This document shows positions 35,569 to 46,241 of a DNA stretch of 64,000 nucleotides, one piece after another. The notes beneath the pieces were generated by a model. The model had not been told where the DNA came from. It made no database searches and was given only the letters and a program-made list of their open reading frames with translations. The stretch's first letter is position 1. Each line of letters begins with the position of its first letter. The position numbers and the translations under genes are program-made. The stretch is from NCBI GenBank assembly GCA_016791445.1, contig JAEUMP010000012.1, positions 224,949-288,948 on the forward strand, in the 5' to 3' direction. Source of the stretch: Hyphomonadaceae bacterium (GTDB lineage Bacteria; Pseudomonadota; Alphaproteobacteria; Caulobacterales; Aquidulcibacteraceae).

Positions 35569-36507
35569 ATGAACCCCACCATCATCGCCTATCCCGGTCT
35601 CGGCGCCTTCGAGGCGCTCTTCGGAGCTCGGTACGACATCCTCAAACTCCCGCAGGACGCGGAAGCGCGGGCGCAGGTATTGCACGATGACGGCGCGCGG
35701 GTGCAAGCGGCGGTGGTGATCGGTTCGATCGGCCTGCCGGCGCCCATCCTCTCCGCCTTGCCGAATCTCAAGCTCATCGCCGCCTTTGGCGTCGGCTATG
35801 ACGGCGTCGATCTCGAAACGGCCAGGGCGCGCGGCATCGCGGTGACCAACTGCCCCAACATCAACCACGAGGACGTGGCCGATGTGGCGATGGGCCTGAT
35901 CATTTCCTGCGCACGACGCATCGCCGAGGGCGACCGACTCGTCCGCGCCGGCGGTTGGACGAGCCCCGTCGCCTTCCCGCCGCCGAGGCGTCTGCGCGGC
36001 CGCAAGCTCGGCATCGTCGGACTCGGCGCCATCGGCGACGCGATCGGGCAGCGCGGCGAAGCCTTCGGCATGGACATCGCCTGGACCGGCCCCCGTCCGA
36101 AGGACGCGAAGTGGCGTTATGAAGCGGACCTGCACGCACTCGCGACCTGGGCCGACGTGCTTGCGCTTGCGCTGCGTCCCGATCCGGGCACGGAAAAGAT
36201 GATCGACGCGCGCGTGCTCGAGGCGCTCGGCCCGGAAGGCATTCTTGTAAATGTCTCGCGCGGCTCCGTCGTCGACGAAGATGCGCTGATCGCGGCGCTG
36301 AAGTCGGGAACACTCGGCGCGGCGGGGCTCGACGTGTTCGAAACCGAACCCACCCCCGCCGCACGCTGGGCGGATTTCCCCAACACTACTCTCACGCCCC
36401 ACTTCGGCGGCGGCACGCGCGACTCCATCATGGAAAGCGCGCAACTCGTTCTCGAAAATCTCCGCCGCCACTTCGCCGGTGAAGAACTCGCTACGAGGGT
36501 GGTCTGA
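35569..36507 (+). CDS. D-isomer-specific 2-hydroxyacid dehydrogenase
   Basis: NAD(P)H-dependent reductase of 2-oxo acids such as glyoxylate or hydroxypyruvate. The protein is 312 residues from the ATG at 35569. It has the catalytic-domain segment AAFGVGYDGVDLETARARGI, the Rossmann loop KLGIVGLGAIG, the catalytic arginine in ALRPDP, the acid in GLDVFETEP and the histidine in TPHFGGGT, all in the expected order. An in-frame ATG at 35530 with AGGAG about 13 nt upstream would add 13 residues and remains possible. Substrate not determined. It ends 6 bp from the convergent RTX gene. Confidence 0.9.
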   Translation: MNPTIIAYPGLGAFEALFGARYDILKLPQDAEARAQVLHDDGARVQAAVVIGSIGLPAPILSALPNLKLIAAFGVGYDGVDLETARARGIAVTNCPNINHEDVADVAMGLIISCARRIAEGDRLVRAGGWTSPVAFPPPRRLRGRKLGIVGLGAIGDAIGQRGEAFGMDIAWTGPRPKDAKWRYEADLHALATWADVLALALRPDPGTEKMIDARVLEALGPEGILVNVSRGSVVDEDALIAALKSGTLGAAGLDVFETEPTPAARWADFPNTTLTPHFGGGTRDSIMESAQLVLENLRRHFAGEELATRVV

Positions 36508-36513
36508 AGCGCT

Positions 36514-39500
36514 TCACGCGAACAGGAAATCTCCCGCCGTGATGTTCGTCGCGGCGACGCCGATGAGCAGGATCGTCTCGCCGCCCGTGAGGGTCACGAG
36601 CGTGTTGGCGCCCTGCTGGACGATGGTGGTGTTGGCGAAGGTCGCGCCCGCATAGAGCGTGAGGTCGATGCGGTCGGTTCCATCTTCCCAGTCGGCGATT
36701 ACATCGGCGCCAGAGCCCGCCGCGAAGACGAATCGGTCCGCGCCGGCCTCGCCGTAGAGCGTGTCGCCGCCGGCGCCGCCGACGATATAGTCCGAGCCCG
36801 CCCCGCCATAGAGCGAATCCGCGCCGCCTTCGCCGAAGATCGTGTCGTTCCCCGACCCGCCGGCCACGAAGTCGTTTTCGCTTCCCGCATAGACGAAGTC
36901 GTCGTCGTCGCCCGCGTCGATCGAATCCGCACCCGTGCCGCCATAGAGCGAGTCGAAGCCCGCCCCGCCGATGATCACGTCCGCACCGTCGCCGCCGATC
37001 GCGAAGTCATTGCCGTCACCGGCATAGATGGTGTCGTTGTCGATGCCGCCGTCGATGGCGTCGTCGCCACCATCGCCGTCGAGGCGGTCATTGCCGTTCT
37101 GGCCGATGAGGAGATCGCTCCCCTCGCCGCCGCGGCCGAAGTCGTCGCCGTCGCCACCGTAGATGGTGTCGTTCCCGACGCCGCCGTCCATGGAATCGTC
37201 GCCCGCATCGCCGTCGATGCGGTCATTGCCGACGCCAGAGATTATTGCGTCATTCCCCAGCCCACCGCGCGCATAGTCGTCGCCGTCGTCGGCATAGATG
37301 ACGTCGTTGTCGTCGCCGCCGTCGATCGCGTCGTCGCCGTCGCCGCCATAGATGAGGTCATCGCCCGCCTCGCCCGCCAAAAGATCGACGCCGAGGCCGC
37401 CATCGAGACCGTCGGCCGCCGCGCCGCCGTAAAGCGAATCTGCCCCATCCTGGCCGATGAGCACATCGGAATCGCCCAAACCGAAGGCGTAGTCGTTTCC
37501 ATCGCCGCCGTAGAAGGTGTCGTTTCCATCTCCGCCGTCGGCGCCGTCGTTGCCGGCGTCGCCGTACAACTGGTCATTGCCGTCCTCGCCGATGAGAATG
37601 TCAGAGCCGTCCGAACCCCGCACGAAGTCGGCGCCTGCGCCGGCATAGACGATGTCGTCGTCCGCGCCGCCATCGATCGAATCGTCGTCGTCGCCACCGA
37701 ACAGAACGTCGTTGCCGCCCTCGCCGATCAGCACGTCAGCACCCGCGCCGCCCTGCGCAAAGTCCGCGCCGAGGCCCGCGTACACAGTATCGTTCTCGGA
37801 TCCCGCATCGATCGAGTCCGCACCCGAACCGCCGTAAATCTGGTCTGCGCCCGCTTCGCCGATCAGAATATCATCGCCTTCGTCTCCGAAGACGAAATCC
37901 GCGCCGGCTCCCGCGTAGACCGTGTCGTTATCCGCACCGCCGGAGAGGGTGTCTGCGCCCTCGTTGCCGGCAATGTCGTCGACGCCGCTACCGCCGAAGA
38001 CAAGGTCGTCGTCGGTTCCGCCAAAGATGGAATCCGCACCTGCGCCGCCTGTCAGCGTGTCACGGCCATCGGCGCCGCTGAGCGTATCGTTCTCGCCACC
38101 ACCGTCTATCTGGTCGTTGCCGCCGCCACCGGAAATGAAGTCGGCGCCGCCGCCGCCCGAAAGGGTGTCTTCACCTGCGTCGCCCGTGAGGTTGTCCGCC
38201 GCCGATCCGCCCAACACGCGGAAGCGCTCGACATCGGTGGTCGAAAGGATGAAGCCCGGTACGCTAGACGTCATCGTGCTGAAGCCGGGTGCATTGTTCG
38301 TCAGCATCGCACTGACGGCCGTCCCCGAAAAATCGAGTATGATGAGATCGTCGCCAGCGCCGGCATTGAACTGGTTCTGTCCGAAAGGCGCGACGAACTC
38401 GACGACGTCGTTCCCCGAGCCCGTGTTGATCTGAAAGCGTTCGAAGCCGCGCACGACCGTGCCGTCCGCGAGCACCGCGCCGCCCGGCGCATTCAGGGCT
38501 GCCTGCGTGAGAATGATCGCGGACGTGGCGCCGGAGCGATCCAGCTGCAGAAAGTCAAACCCCGCGCCGCCGTCCAGCGTATCGCCAATGCTGGACTCCG
38601 AGAGCGCGTTCACGGTGTCGTCGCCGTCGCCGCCAAAGATCGAGTCAAGACCTTCCCCGCCCTCGAGCGTATCATCGCCCGCACCGCCAAAGAGCGTGTC
38701 GGCGCCGCCCTCGCCGGCAATGGCGTCATGCCCAGCGCCGCCATCCAGCCTGTCGCCGAGTGCGGCGCCGATCAGGATGTCGGCCCCGCCACCGGCGGTG
38801 ATGTCGAAGCGCTCGACGCTCTCCAGTTGATAGCCGGCGAATATGCCCTGGGTCGTCGCGTTGCCGGGCGTCAGCACGTAGCCCGTGAGGTCCGCGACCC
38901 CCGAGAAGTCGGCGACGAGCGTATCGATCCCGGCGCCGGCGCGGAACGCGCTGTTGAACGGCCCCGGCTGGAAGATGGAGAGCGTGTCGTCGCCGGATCC
39001 GGTGAAAAGCTGGATATTCTCCACATTCCGGATGACCGTGCCGTCCGCAAACGTTACGCCTGTGGCCGATGCGAGATCCGCCATCGACAGGGTGACCGGT
39101 GTCGCGCCGGTGCGAACGAGAACCACCGTGTCGCTGCCGGCGCCGCCGTCAATCGTGTCCGCGCCGGTGTTCGCAGCGCCGGTGTCGTTGGTGAACCAGT
39201 CGTCGCCGTCTCCACCGCTGAGGGAATCCAGACCGGCGCCGCCTTCCAGCGAGTCCGCCCCGTCACCGCCGATAAGCGTGTCGTTGCCCTCGAAGCCGAG
39301 CAGCCTGTCGTTGCCGGCGCCGCCGTCGATGAGATCCGAACCACCGTAACCGTAGATCGTCTCGTTGCTTACACCGCCCGTCATCACGTCATCGCCGCCG
39401 AAGAGCGCGGCTTCAAGCGCTGCGGCGTTGTTCGTGGCTACCCAGTTGAAGAGCGTCGCCACATCGATGGAGATCCCGGTGATCGCCATCGTCGCCGAGG

Positions 39501-39750
39501 GTCCGAAGACGTTCGACGTGTACTGGAAACCGGTGACCGTGCCGGAGGTCGGGTCGCCGAAGGCATTGAAGCCGGCGAACGTGCCGTCACCGATGAGCGT
39601 CGTACCCGGCGAAGTGTATGTCACCCGGGTCGGCGTGCCGACCACCGAGGCGGCAGGATCATTGAGGATCGCGAGAATGAACCCCGCGTTCCAGATCGAC
39701 ATGTTGAAGCCGCCGGTGTTCGCCGCACCGGTGAAGTTTATCGTCGCCAC
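36514..39750 (-). CDS. RTX-type calcium-binding repeat protein, probable type I secretion substrate
   Basis: A 1078-residue acidic protein. The first about 120 residues (INFTGAANTGGFNMSIWNAG onwards) form a non-repeat domain. The rest is dominated by glycine/aspartate nonapeptides of the form GGxGxDxxx, as in DTLIGGDGADSLEGGAG, in several blocks separated by two or three longer beta segments. The C-terminus (about 1000-1078, ADRFVFAAGSGADVIADWED, then LTLYAG and GDFLFA) resembles the serralysin-type C-terminal secretion region. The product should bind calcium outside the cell and leave through an ABC/HlyD/TolC exporter, which is not encoded here. Start is GTG at 39750 with AGGGG about 6 nt upstream. 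No enzyme domain is seen. Confidence 0.88.
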   Translation of the reverse strand: MATINFTGAANTGGFNMSIWNAGFILAILNDPAASVVGTPTRVTYTSPGTTLIGDGTFAGFNAFGDPTSGTVTGFQYTSNVFGPSATMAITGISIDVATLFNWVATNNAAALEAALFGGDDVMTGGVSNETIYGYGGSDLIDGGAGNDRLLGFEGNDTLIGGDGADSLEGGAGLDSLSGGDGDDWFTNDTGAANTGADTIDGGAGSDTVVLVRTGATPVTLSMADLASATGVTFADGTVIRNVENIQLFTGSGDDTLSIFQPGPFNSAFRAGAGIDTLVADFSGVADLTGYVLTPGNATTQGIFAGYQLESVERFDITAGGGADILIGAALGDRLDGGAGHDAIAGEGGADTLFGGAGDDTLEGGEGLDSIFGGDGDDTVNALSESSIGDTLDGGAGFDFLQLDRSGATSAIILTQAALNAPGGAVLADGTVVRGFERFQINTGSGNDVVEFVAPFGQNQFNAGAGDDLIILDFSGTAVSAMLTNNAPGFSTMTSSVPGFILSTTDVERFRVLGGSAADNLTGDAGEDTLSGGGGADFISGGGGNDQIDGGGENDTLSGADGRDTLTGGAGADSIFGGTDDDLVFGGSGVDDIAGNEGADTLSGGADNDTVYAGAGADFVFGDEGDDILIGEAGADQIYGGSGADSIDAGSENDTVYAGLGADFAQGGAGADVLIGEGGNDVLFGGDDDDSIDGGADDDIVYAGAGADFVRGSDGSDILIGEDGNDQLYGDAGNDGADGGDGNDTFYGGDGNDYAFGLGDSDVLIGQDGADSLYGGAAADGLDGGLGVDLLAGEAGDDLIYGGDGDDAIDGGDDNDVIYADDGDDYARGGLGNDAIISGVGNDRIDGDAGDDSMDGGVGNDTIYGGDGDDFGRGGEGSDLLIGQNGNDRLDGDGGDDAIDGGIDNDTIYAGDGNDFAIGGDGADVIIGGAGFDSLYGGTGADSIDAGDDDDFVYAGSENDFVAGGSGNDTIFGEGGADSLYGGAGSDYIVGGAGGDTLYGEAGADRFVFAAGSGADVIADWEDGTDRIDLTLYAGATFANTTIVQQGANTLVTLTGGETILLIGVAATNITAGDFLFA

Positions 39751-39897
39751 GATCGACCCCTGCTCGCCCCAACAGCGCCCCTATAGACGCCGCCTCGCAG
39801 CGCGTGCGACGCGCCGGAAGCTATATGGGCGGCGCCCACCTCCTCAGGCAAGGCAGGCTGGCTTATCCCATTGGTTCGCCGTGGGAAAATTGCGGCT

Positions 39898-41211
39898 CTA
39901 CGGCAGGAGCGGACTCCACGCCGGATCGCTTCCGTCCGCCGGCGTCTGCACCTGGCGCAGATTCTGGCCCGTCAGGTCGACGCTCCACAGCTTGGGCCCG
40001 GCGCCGGGACGGGCTTCGCGGAAGAACATGATCACGCGGCCGTTCGGCGACCAGGTCGGGCCCTCATCGAGATAGGCGTCCGACAGCATGCGTTCGCCCG
40101 AGCCGTCGGGACGCATCACGCCGATGCCGAAGCGCCCGCCCACCTGCTTGGTGAAGGCGATCAGATCGCCGCGCGGCGACCAGACCGGCGTCGTGTAGCT
40201 GCCGGACCCCTGCGAAATCCGCTGCACGTTCGAGCCGTCCGCGTTCATCGTGTAGAGCTGGCGCGAGCCGCCGCGATCGGAGTTGAACACGATCTGGTCC
40301 CCGTCCTTCGAGAAGGACGGCGAAGTGTCGATGGCGGGATTGTTCGTCAGACGCGTAGTCGCGCGCGAGCGCAGGTCCATGCGGAAGATTTCCGAATTGC
40401 CGCCGAGATCGAGCGTCATCACCACGCTGTCGCCGCGCGGCGAGAACCGCGGCGCAAAGCTCATGCCCTCAAAATTACCCAGCACTTCGCGCCGGCCGGT
40501 TTCGATATTGTAGAGGAAGACCTTCGGGCGGCCCGTTTCGAAGGACATGAAGGTGATCTGCTGCGCCGTCGGCGAGAAGCGCGGCGTGATGACCTGCGCG
40601 GCGCCCGTGGGCAGGATCGACGGATTGGCGCCGTCCTGGTCCATGATCATGAGCTGCTTGACGCGCCGCGCGCCGCGCGGACCGCTCTCGGAGACGAAGA
40701 CGACGCGCGTGTCGAAATAGCCGTCCTCGCCGGTGAGGCGCTTGTAGATGGCGTCCGAAATCTTGTGCGCGATGCGCCGCCAGTTCTCAGGCGTCGTCGC
40801 GTAGAAGCTTGCGAGCGCCTCGCTTTCGCCGAACACGTCCCACAGGCGGAACTCGATGCGCACCCGCCCGTCCGGCAGCAGCGTCGTCTGTCCGATGACC
40901 AGCGCCTGCGACTGCGTCACCTTCCAGTCGCCGAAGCGCGGCTGGGTGTTCACGTCCGCGACCTGCTGCAGGTAGGCGGCCGGATCGACCACGCGGAAGA
41001 GACCCGAGCGGGTGAGATTGGCGCGGATGACTTCCGAGACCTGGCGGCCGATGCCCACTTCCTGCGCCTGCGTCCCGATGAAATCGGGCACCGCGACGGG
41101 CATGGGATTGAGGTGGCCGCGGGTGATGTCGATCTCGATATCGGCGCGGGCCGCCGAGGGCGTCATCATCGTCGCCGCCAGGCAAAGCGCTACCATCCGC
41201 CAGAATTTCAT
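39898..41211 (-). CDS. tolB: Tol-Pal system beta-propeller protein TolB
   Basis: Periplasmic component of the Tol-Pal envelope machine. The 437-residue protein starts at the ATG 41211, with GGAG about 8 nt upstream, and has a signal peptide ending in ARA. An N-terminal domain ([20 protein letters not shown]) is followed by a six-bladed propeller with recurring SPxGDxIAF/PxFSPDG-like motifs ([44 protein letters not shown]). Downstream on the same strand lies the RTX gene rather than pal. Confidence 0.96.
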   Translation of the reverse strand: MKFWRMVALCLAATMMTPSAARADIEIDITRGHLNPMPVAVPDFIGTQAQEVGIGRQVSEVIRANLTRSGLFRVVDPAAYLQQVADVNTQPRFGDWKVTQSQALVIGQTTLLPDGRVRIEFRLWDVFGESEALASFYATTPENWRRIAHKISDAIYKRLTGEDGYFDTRVVFVSESGPRGARRVKQLMIMDQDGANPSILPTGAAQVITPRFSPTAQQITFMSFETGRPKVFLYNIETGRREVLGNFEGMSFAPRFSPRGDSVVMTLDLGGNSEIFRMDLRSRATTRLTNNPAIDTSPSFSKDGDQIVFNSDRGGSRQLYTMNADGSNVQRISQGSGSYTTPVWSPRGDLIAFTKQVGGRFGIGVMRPDGSGERMLSDAYLDEGPTWSPNGRVIMFFREARPGAGPKLWSVDLTGQNLRQVQTPADGSDPAWSPLLP

Positions 41212-41258
41212 CGCGTGCTCCGACCTGTTCTTGTTTGCCGTCTTAGCGGCTTTTCGCA

Positions 41259-41984
41259 TCATCTATCGTAGAAATTGATCGTGAATGTGGCCCGCCGCGT
41301 CCGGTCCGGCGCCACAGGCAGGGGTTCCGAGGTGAGGATGGCGCGCATGGACCTGTCGATGGCCACGCGCATGTAGGGGTCCGACGCCGGCAGGCTGGTG
41401 CGGATCACGCGCGGCTGTTCCGCAAGGCTGCCGTCGGCGTTGAGCCGGATCTGGATCGTCACGCGCAGCCGCTCATAGTCCGGCAGATCGACGAATTTCT
41501 GGCGGTTGCGCTCGATGGCCGAACGAATGGCGTCCGCTTCCGAAGCGGTGACCTCTGTGCCTGCGCCGGCGGCGTTGCGGGCGTTTGCGCCGGATTCGGC
41601 ATCGCTCGACGACGCGGTCTGCCCCCGCTCCTTCTTGGACCGGTCGATAAGTGCGGCGATGTCGTTGAGGTCAGTCACCGGGCGGCGCGGCTCGTCCTTC
41701 TTCTTTTCCTTCTGACGCGGATCCTGGATCGCCTCGGGCGCCTCCGGCGTCGGCGGCGCCATCGACTGCGGCGCACCTTCCGGCGCCAGCTCGGCTTCCT
41801 CGGCGGGCGTCTCCGGCGGCGGCGGCGCAATGGCGGACACGTTCGTCACCGGGCCGATGACGATGTCGATCGGCACCACCGCACTCGGCGCGGGAATGTC
41901 GCGATCCTTGTCCGGCCAGGCAAGCAACGTCGCCGCCGCGATGACCGCGTGCGTGACGAGCGAGCCGATCCAGCCGGTGCGCAT
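41259..41984 (-). CDS. tolA: TolA-like energy-transducing protein (TonB/TolA C-terminal domain)
   Basis: A 241-residue inner-membrane protein linking TolQR to the outer membrane. It has one N-terminal membrane helix (about 7-23), a proline/acid-rich linker, an Arg/Lys/Glu stretch ([18 protein letters not shown]) and a C-terminal domain (about 150-241) with [21 protein letters not shown]. The long alanine/lysine helix of enterobacterial TolA is reduced. The call as TolA rather than TonB rests on its place between tolR and tolB. Confidence 0.85.
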   Translation of the reverse strand: MRTGWIGSLVTHAVIAAATLLAWPDKDRDIPAPSAVVPIDIVIGPVTNVSAIAPPPPETPAEEAELAPEGAPQSMAPPTPEAPEAIQDPRQKEKKKDEPRRPVTDLNDIAALIDRSKKERGQTASSSDAESGANARNAAGAGTEVTASEADAIRSAIERNRQKFVDLPDYERLRVTIQIRLNADGSLAEQPRVIRTSLPASDPYMRVAIDRSMRAILTSEPLPVAPDRTRRATFTINFYDR

Positions 41985-41996
41985 CCTCGGGCGTCT

Positions 41997-42452
41997 CTAC
42001 TTCTTGCCTGGCGGCTGATCGAGCGTCGCGGTGACGAGCCCGATATTGCGGTAACCGGCCGTGTTGATCTTCGCCATCACGCGCGCGACGTCGCCGTAGT
42101 TCGCCGCTTCATCCGCGCGAATGAAGATGCGGCTCTGATAGCCCTCCTTGGCGAGCGCCTGCAGGCGCGGCAGCAGCTGATCGTCACCGGTCTCGGATTC
42201 CTGCAGGAACACCACGCCGTCAGCGCGGATGGAGATGGTGAGCGGCGCTTCCTCTGCGCTGAGCTGCTTGGCTTCGGTCTTCGGCAGATCAAGCGGGATG
42301 CCGACAGTGAGCAACGGCGCGGCGACCATGAACACGATCAACAGCACCAGCATCACGTCCACGAACGGCGTGACGTTGATTTCAGCGATGCGGCCCGACC
42401 GGCGATGCCTGCCGCGCCGACGCGACGCGCCGCCTGAGACACTCGCCCCCAT
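41997..42452 (-). CDS. tolR: Tol-Pal system protein TolR (ExbD/TolR family)
   Basis: A 151-residue stator-type subunit of the Tol motor. It has a basic N-terminus (SRRRGRHRRSGR), a transmembrane helix with the proton-carrying aspartate in NVTPFVDVMLVLLIVFMV (about 26-43), and a periplasmic domain ending at TATLDQPPGKK. The ATG at 42452 overlaps the tolQ stop by 1 bp (TAATG), giving translational coupling. Confidence 0.95.
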   Translation of the reverse strand: MGASVSGGASRRRGRHRRSGRIAEINVTPFVDVMLVLLIVFMVAAPLLTVGIPLDLPKTEAKQLSAEEAPLTISIRADGVVFLQESETGDDQLLPRLQALAKEGYQSRIFIRADEAANYGDVARVMAKINTAGYRNIGLVTATLDQPPGKK

Positions 42453-43141
42453 TACACGCGCTCGCTGGCGCGGCGGGCGAAGCGCGCGCCGACTTCGTCC
42501 GTGAAGCTTTCGAGGCGATCGGCGAGGCGATCGAGATCGCCTGCGAACTTGTTGTAGAAGATCACCGCCGGGATCGCCGCCGCGAGACCGAGCGCGGTCG
42601 CGATCAGCGCTTCGGCGATGCCGGGCGCCACGACCGTCAGATCGGTCTGCTTGTTCGAGGCGATGGAGGTGAAGCTGTTCATGATGCCCCACACCGTGCC
42701 GAGCAGGCCGATAAAGGGCGTCGACGCGGCGATCGTGGCGAGCACCGACAGGCTGCGGCCCGCGCGCGCAAGCTCGCGCTGTACGGCGGCGCCCATGAGG
42801 CGGTCCGCACGCTCCTGCGTCATCTGCACATGCGCCGGCGTCGCCATCATGCGTTCCGCATCGCGCCATTCGCGCGCGCCCGCCGCGAACACGCGCGACA
42901 TGGCCGCGCCCGGCTTGTCCGAGCCGCGATCGTCGAGGTCGGCCACGTCGCGGCCCGACCAGAAAGCCTTCTCGAATTCGCGCGAGCGCCGCTCGATCTC
43001 GCCGAATTGCCCCCACTTGTCGTAGGCGACGGTCCACGACCACAGCGACGCAAACACCAGCAGCGCCATGATGACCTGCACCACGGGATCGGCGTTCGCG
43101 ATCAGGCTGAAGATGGACAGTTTCTGGACCGCCGGTTCCAT
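42452..43141 (-). CDS. tolQ: Tol-Pal system protein TolQ (ExbB/TolQ/MotA family)
   Basis: A 229-residue inner-membrane protein forming the Tol proton channel with TolR. It has an N-terminal helix (VVQVIMALLVFASLWSW), a large cytosolic loop and two C-terminal helices carrying TIAASTPFIGLLGTVWGIMN and the LIATALGLAAAIPAVIFYN segment. GGGAG stands about 7 nt before the ATG. Heads the tolQRAB run, about 156 bp after ybgC on the same strand. Confidence 0.96.
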   Translation of the reverse strand: MEPAVQKLSIFSLIANADPVVQVIMALLVFASLWSWTVAYDKWGQFGEIERRSREFEKAFWSGRDVADLDDRGSDKPGAAMSRVFAAGAREWRDAERMMATPAHVQMTQERADRLMGAAVQRELARAGRSLSVLATIAASTPFIGLLGTVWGIMNSFTSIASNKQTDLTVVAPGIAEALIATALGLAAAIPAVIFYNKFAGDLDRLADRLESFTDEVGARFARRASERV

Positions 43142-43297
43142 GCACGCTCCCGTTATGTGCCGGCGGTCGACCGCCGCGCCCGTTCACCGACCGTCCGATA
43201 GACGCCCGGCCTCATGCCCGCGAAGGGCCCCCTCTGATACCCGCCATAGGTTATCAACCGGGCCTTAGGCCCGAACAGTTTGACGAAATATGGACTC

Positions 43298-43744
43298 TCA
43301 GGGCTCCAGGTAGGGCTGGAGCCTCTGCAAGAGCAGGACCGGCGGCTTTTTCGGGCGCCCGTTGAGGGCGATGCAACAGGCCTCGACGGCCGCCGTCGCC
43401 AGCGTCTCCTCCCCCCGTCGAAGAGTCTGGGAGATGAAGATGCGCGGGCCCGTCACCCGGTCATAGCTCGACGCCACGACCAGCGCGTCGTCGATGCGGG
43501 CGGGCCTCACGAAATCGAGGGTGATGCGGTTCACCGCGAAGGCCGTGGGCGCTTCGCCCTCGAGCAGCTCCGTGTGCGACACGCCCGCCAGGCGCAGATA
43601 GTCCGACCGGCCCCGCTCGAAATAGCGCAGATAGTTGGCGTGATAGACGACGCCGGAAAAGTCGGTGTCCTCGTAGTAGATCCGCACCGGCAGGAAGTGC
43701 GTGCGCCCCTCGAAGCGCCCGGCGGTCGGAAGATCGTGTGTCAT
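43298..43744 (-). CDS. ybgC: Tol-Pal associated acyl-CoA thioesterase YbgC
   Basis: A 148-residue hotdog-fold thioesterase that hydrolyses short or longer acyl-CoA/ACP near the inner membrane and is usually the first gene of tol clusters. Active-site segment EDTDFSGVVYHANYL (about 25-39) holds the catalytic Asp. FERGRSDYLRL and the RPARIDDALVV strand follow. GAAGG lies about 5 nt before the ATG. Position immediately upstream of tolQ supports the assignment. Confidence 0.93.
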   Translation of the reverse strand: MTHDLPTAGRFEGRTHFLPVRIYYEDTDFSGVVYHANYLRYFERGRSDYLRLAGVSHTELLEGEAPTAFAVNRITLDFVRPARIDDALVVASSYDRVTGPRIFISQTLRRGEETLATAAVEACCIALNGRPKKPPVLLLQRLQPYLEP

Positions 43745-43927
43745 CGCCGCCTTCTAGCCGCGCGTCGGAGACGCGGCGACTCCCCCGCCCCGCGCCCGGG
43801 GCCGCGACGCAATCCCGAAAGTTCATTATTTGTTCTCCGACCGAGCGCCGCCCGCGCTTTCGGGCCAGCGTGATCGGGTCCGGCGCAAGACCTTGCGTGT
43901 GCGGCGCAGCACGGTATCACCGGCGTC
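43745..43927. other. Intergenic region upstream of ybgC and before the B12 riboswitch
   Basis: This 183-bp stretch holds the ybgC ribosome binding site and probably its promoter on the minus strand and the riboswitch promoter on the plus strand. It also contains a short GC-rich inverted repeat around 43760-43775 (GCGTC/GACGC). No coding frame with family resemblance was seen. Confidence 0.4.
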
Positions 43928-44100
43928 GCGACGGTCTTCCGAGAGGAAGCGCAAAAGGGAACGCGGTGCGGAGGCCTCCTCCAAATCCGCGGCTGTGCCC
44001 GCAACTGTCAGCGGCGAGCGATCCGCCAACCAGCCACTGGGCGAAAGCCCGGGAAGGCGGCGGAAAGCAAAGACCCGCGAGCCAGGAGACCTGCCGTCGC
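43928..44100 (+). ncRNA. Cobalamin (B12) riboswitch aptamer
   Basis: All landmarks of the adenosylcobalamin aptamer occur in order: AAAAGGGAA and GGTG at about 43953-43968, the GGCTGTGCCCGCAACTGT core at 43991-44008 region, CCACTGG near 44034-44040, CCCGGGAAGG, and GAGCCAGGAGACCTGCC at its 3' side. The outer stem is perfect: GCGACGG (43928-43934) pairs with CCGTCGC (44094-44100). It lies directly upstream of a TonB-dependent receptor, so the receptor is very likely repressed when cobalamin is plentiful. Confidence 0.95.
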
Positions 44101-44261
44101 AGCTGCTCACGCCCGGACCGGGTCCAGTCCAGGGCAAGCGGGAAACTCCCGTCGATGCGGCGTCCGAAGGCCGGCCCGGCTCGCGCGGATGGTCCGTGCG
44201 CGTCGCCACGTCTTGCGGCGCGACATGCGCAGGCCGCGCGGCGCCCACGGGAGCATGAAGC
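44101..44261 (+). promoter_or_regulatory. Expression platform of the B12 riboswitch with candidate anti-Shine-Dalgarno
   Basis: CTCCCG at 44146-44151 can pair either with the local CGGGA (44139-44143) or with CGGGAG (44248-44253), the ribosome binding site of the receptor gene. Such alternative pairing would control translation. No intrinsic terminator with a U-tract is seen, which also favours translational control. This folding was judged by eye only. Confidence 0.45.
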
Positions 44262-46199
<1,938 letters not shown>

Positions 46200-46205
46200 G
46201 CCGTG

Positions 46206-46233
46206 GTCCCTCCCCTGCGTGCAGGGGAGGGAC
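46206..46233. terminator. Perfect GC-rich stem-loop between convergent btuB and ccr
   Basis: GTCCCTCCCCTGC (46206-46218) and GCAGGGGAGGGAC (46221-46233) form a 13-bp perfect inverted repeat in the 42-bp gap between two converging genes. It suits a bidirectional terminator, although U-tracts are poor on both sides. It could instead be a remnant of a dispersed intergenic palindrome. Confidence 0.6.
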
Positions 46234-46241
46234 AAACCCGC

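Noticed and set aside
36800-39350. CRISPR-like regular repetition
   Set aside because: The periodicity is 27 bp, that is, nine codons, and is diverged, as expected from RTX nonapeptides. There are no identical repeats with unique spacers.
37922-39786. Long plus-strand frames, Ser/Pro- or Glu/Arg-rich, across the RTX gene
   Set aside because: They mirror the Asp/Gly codons of the repeats and have no independent start, signal or family motif.
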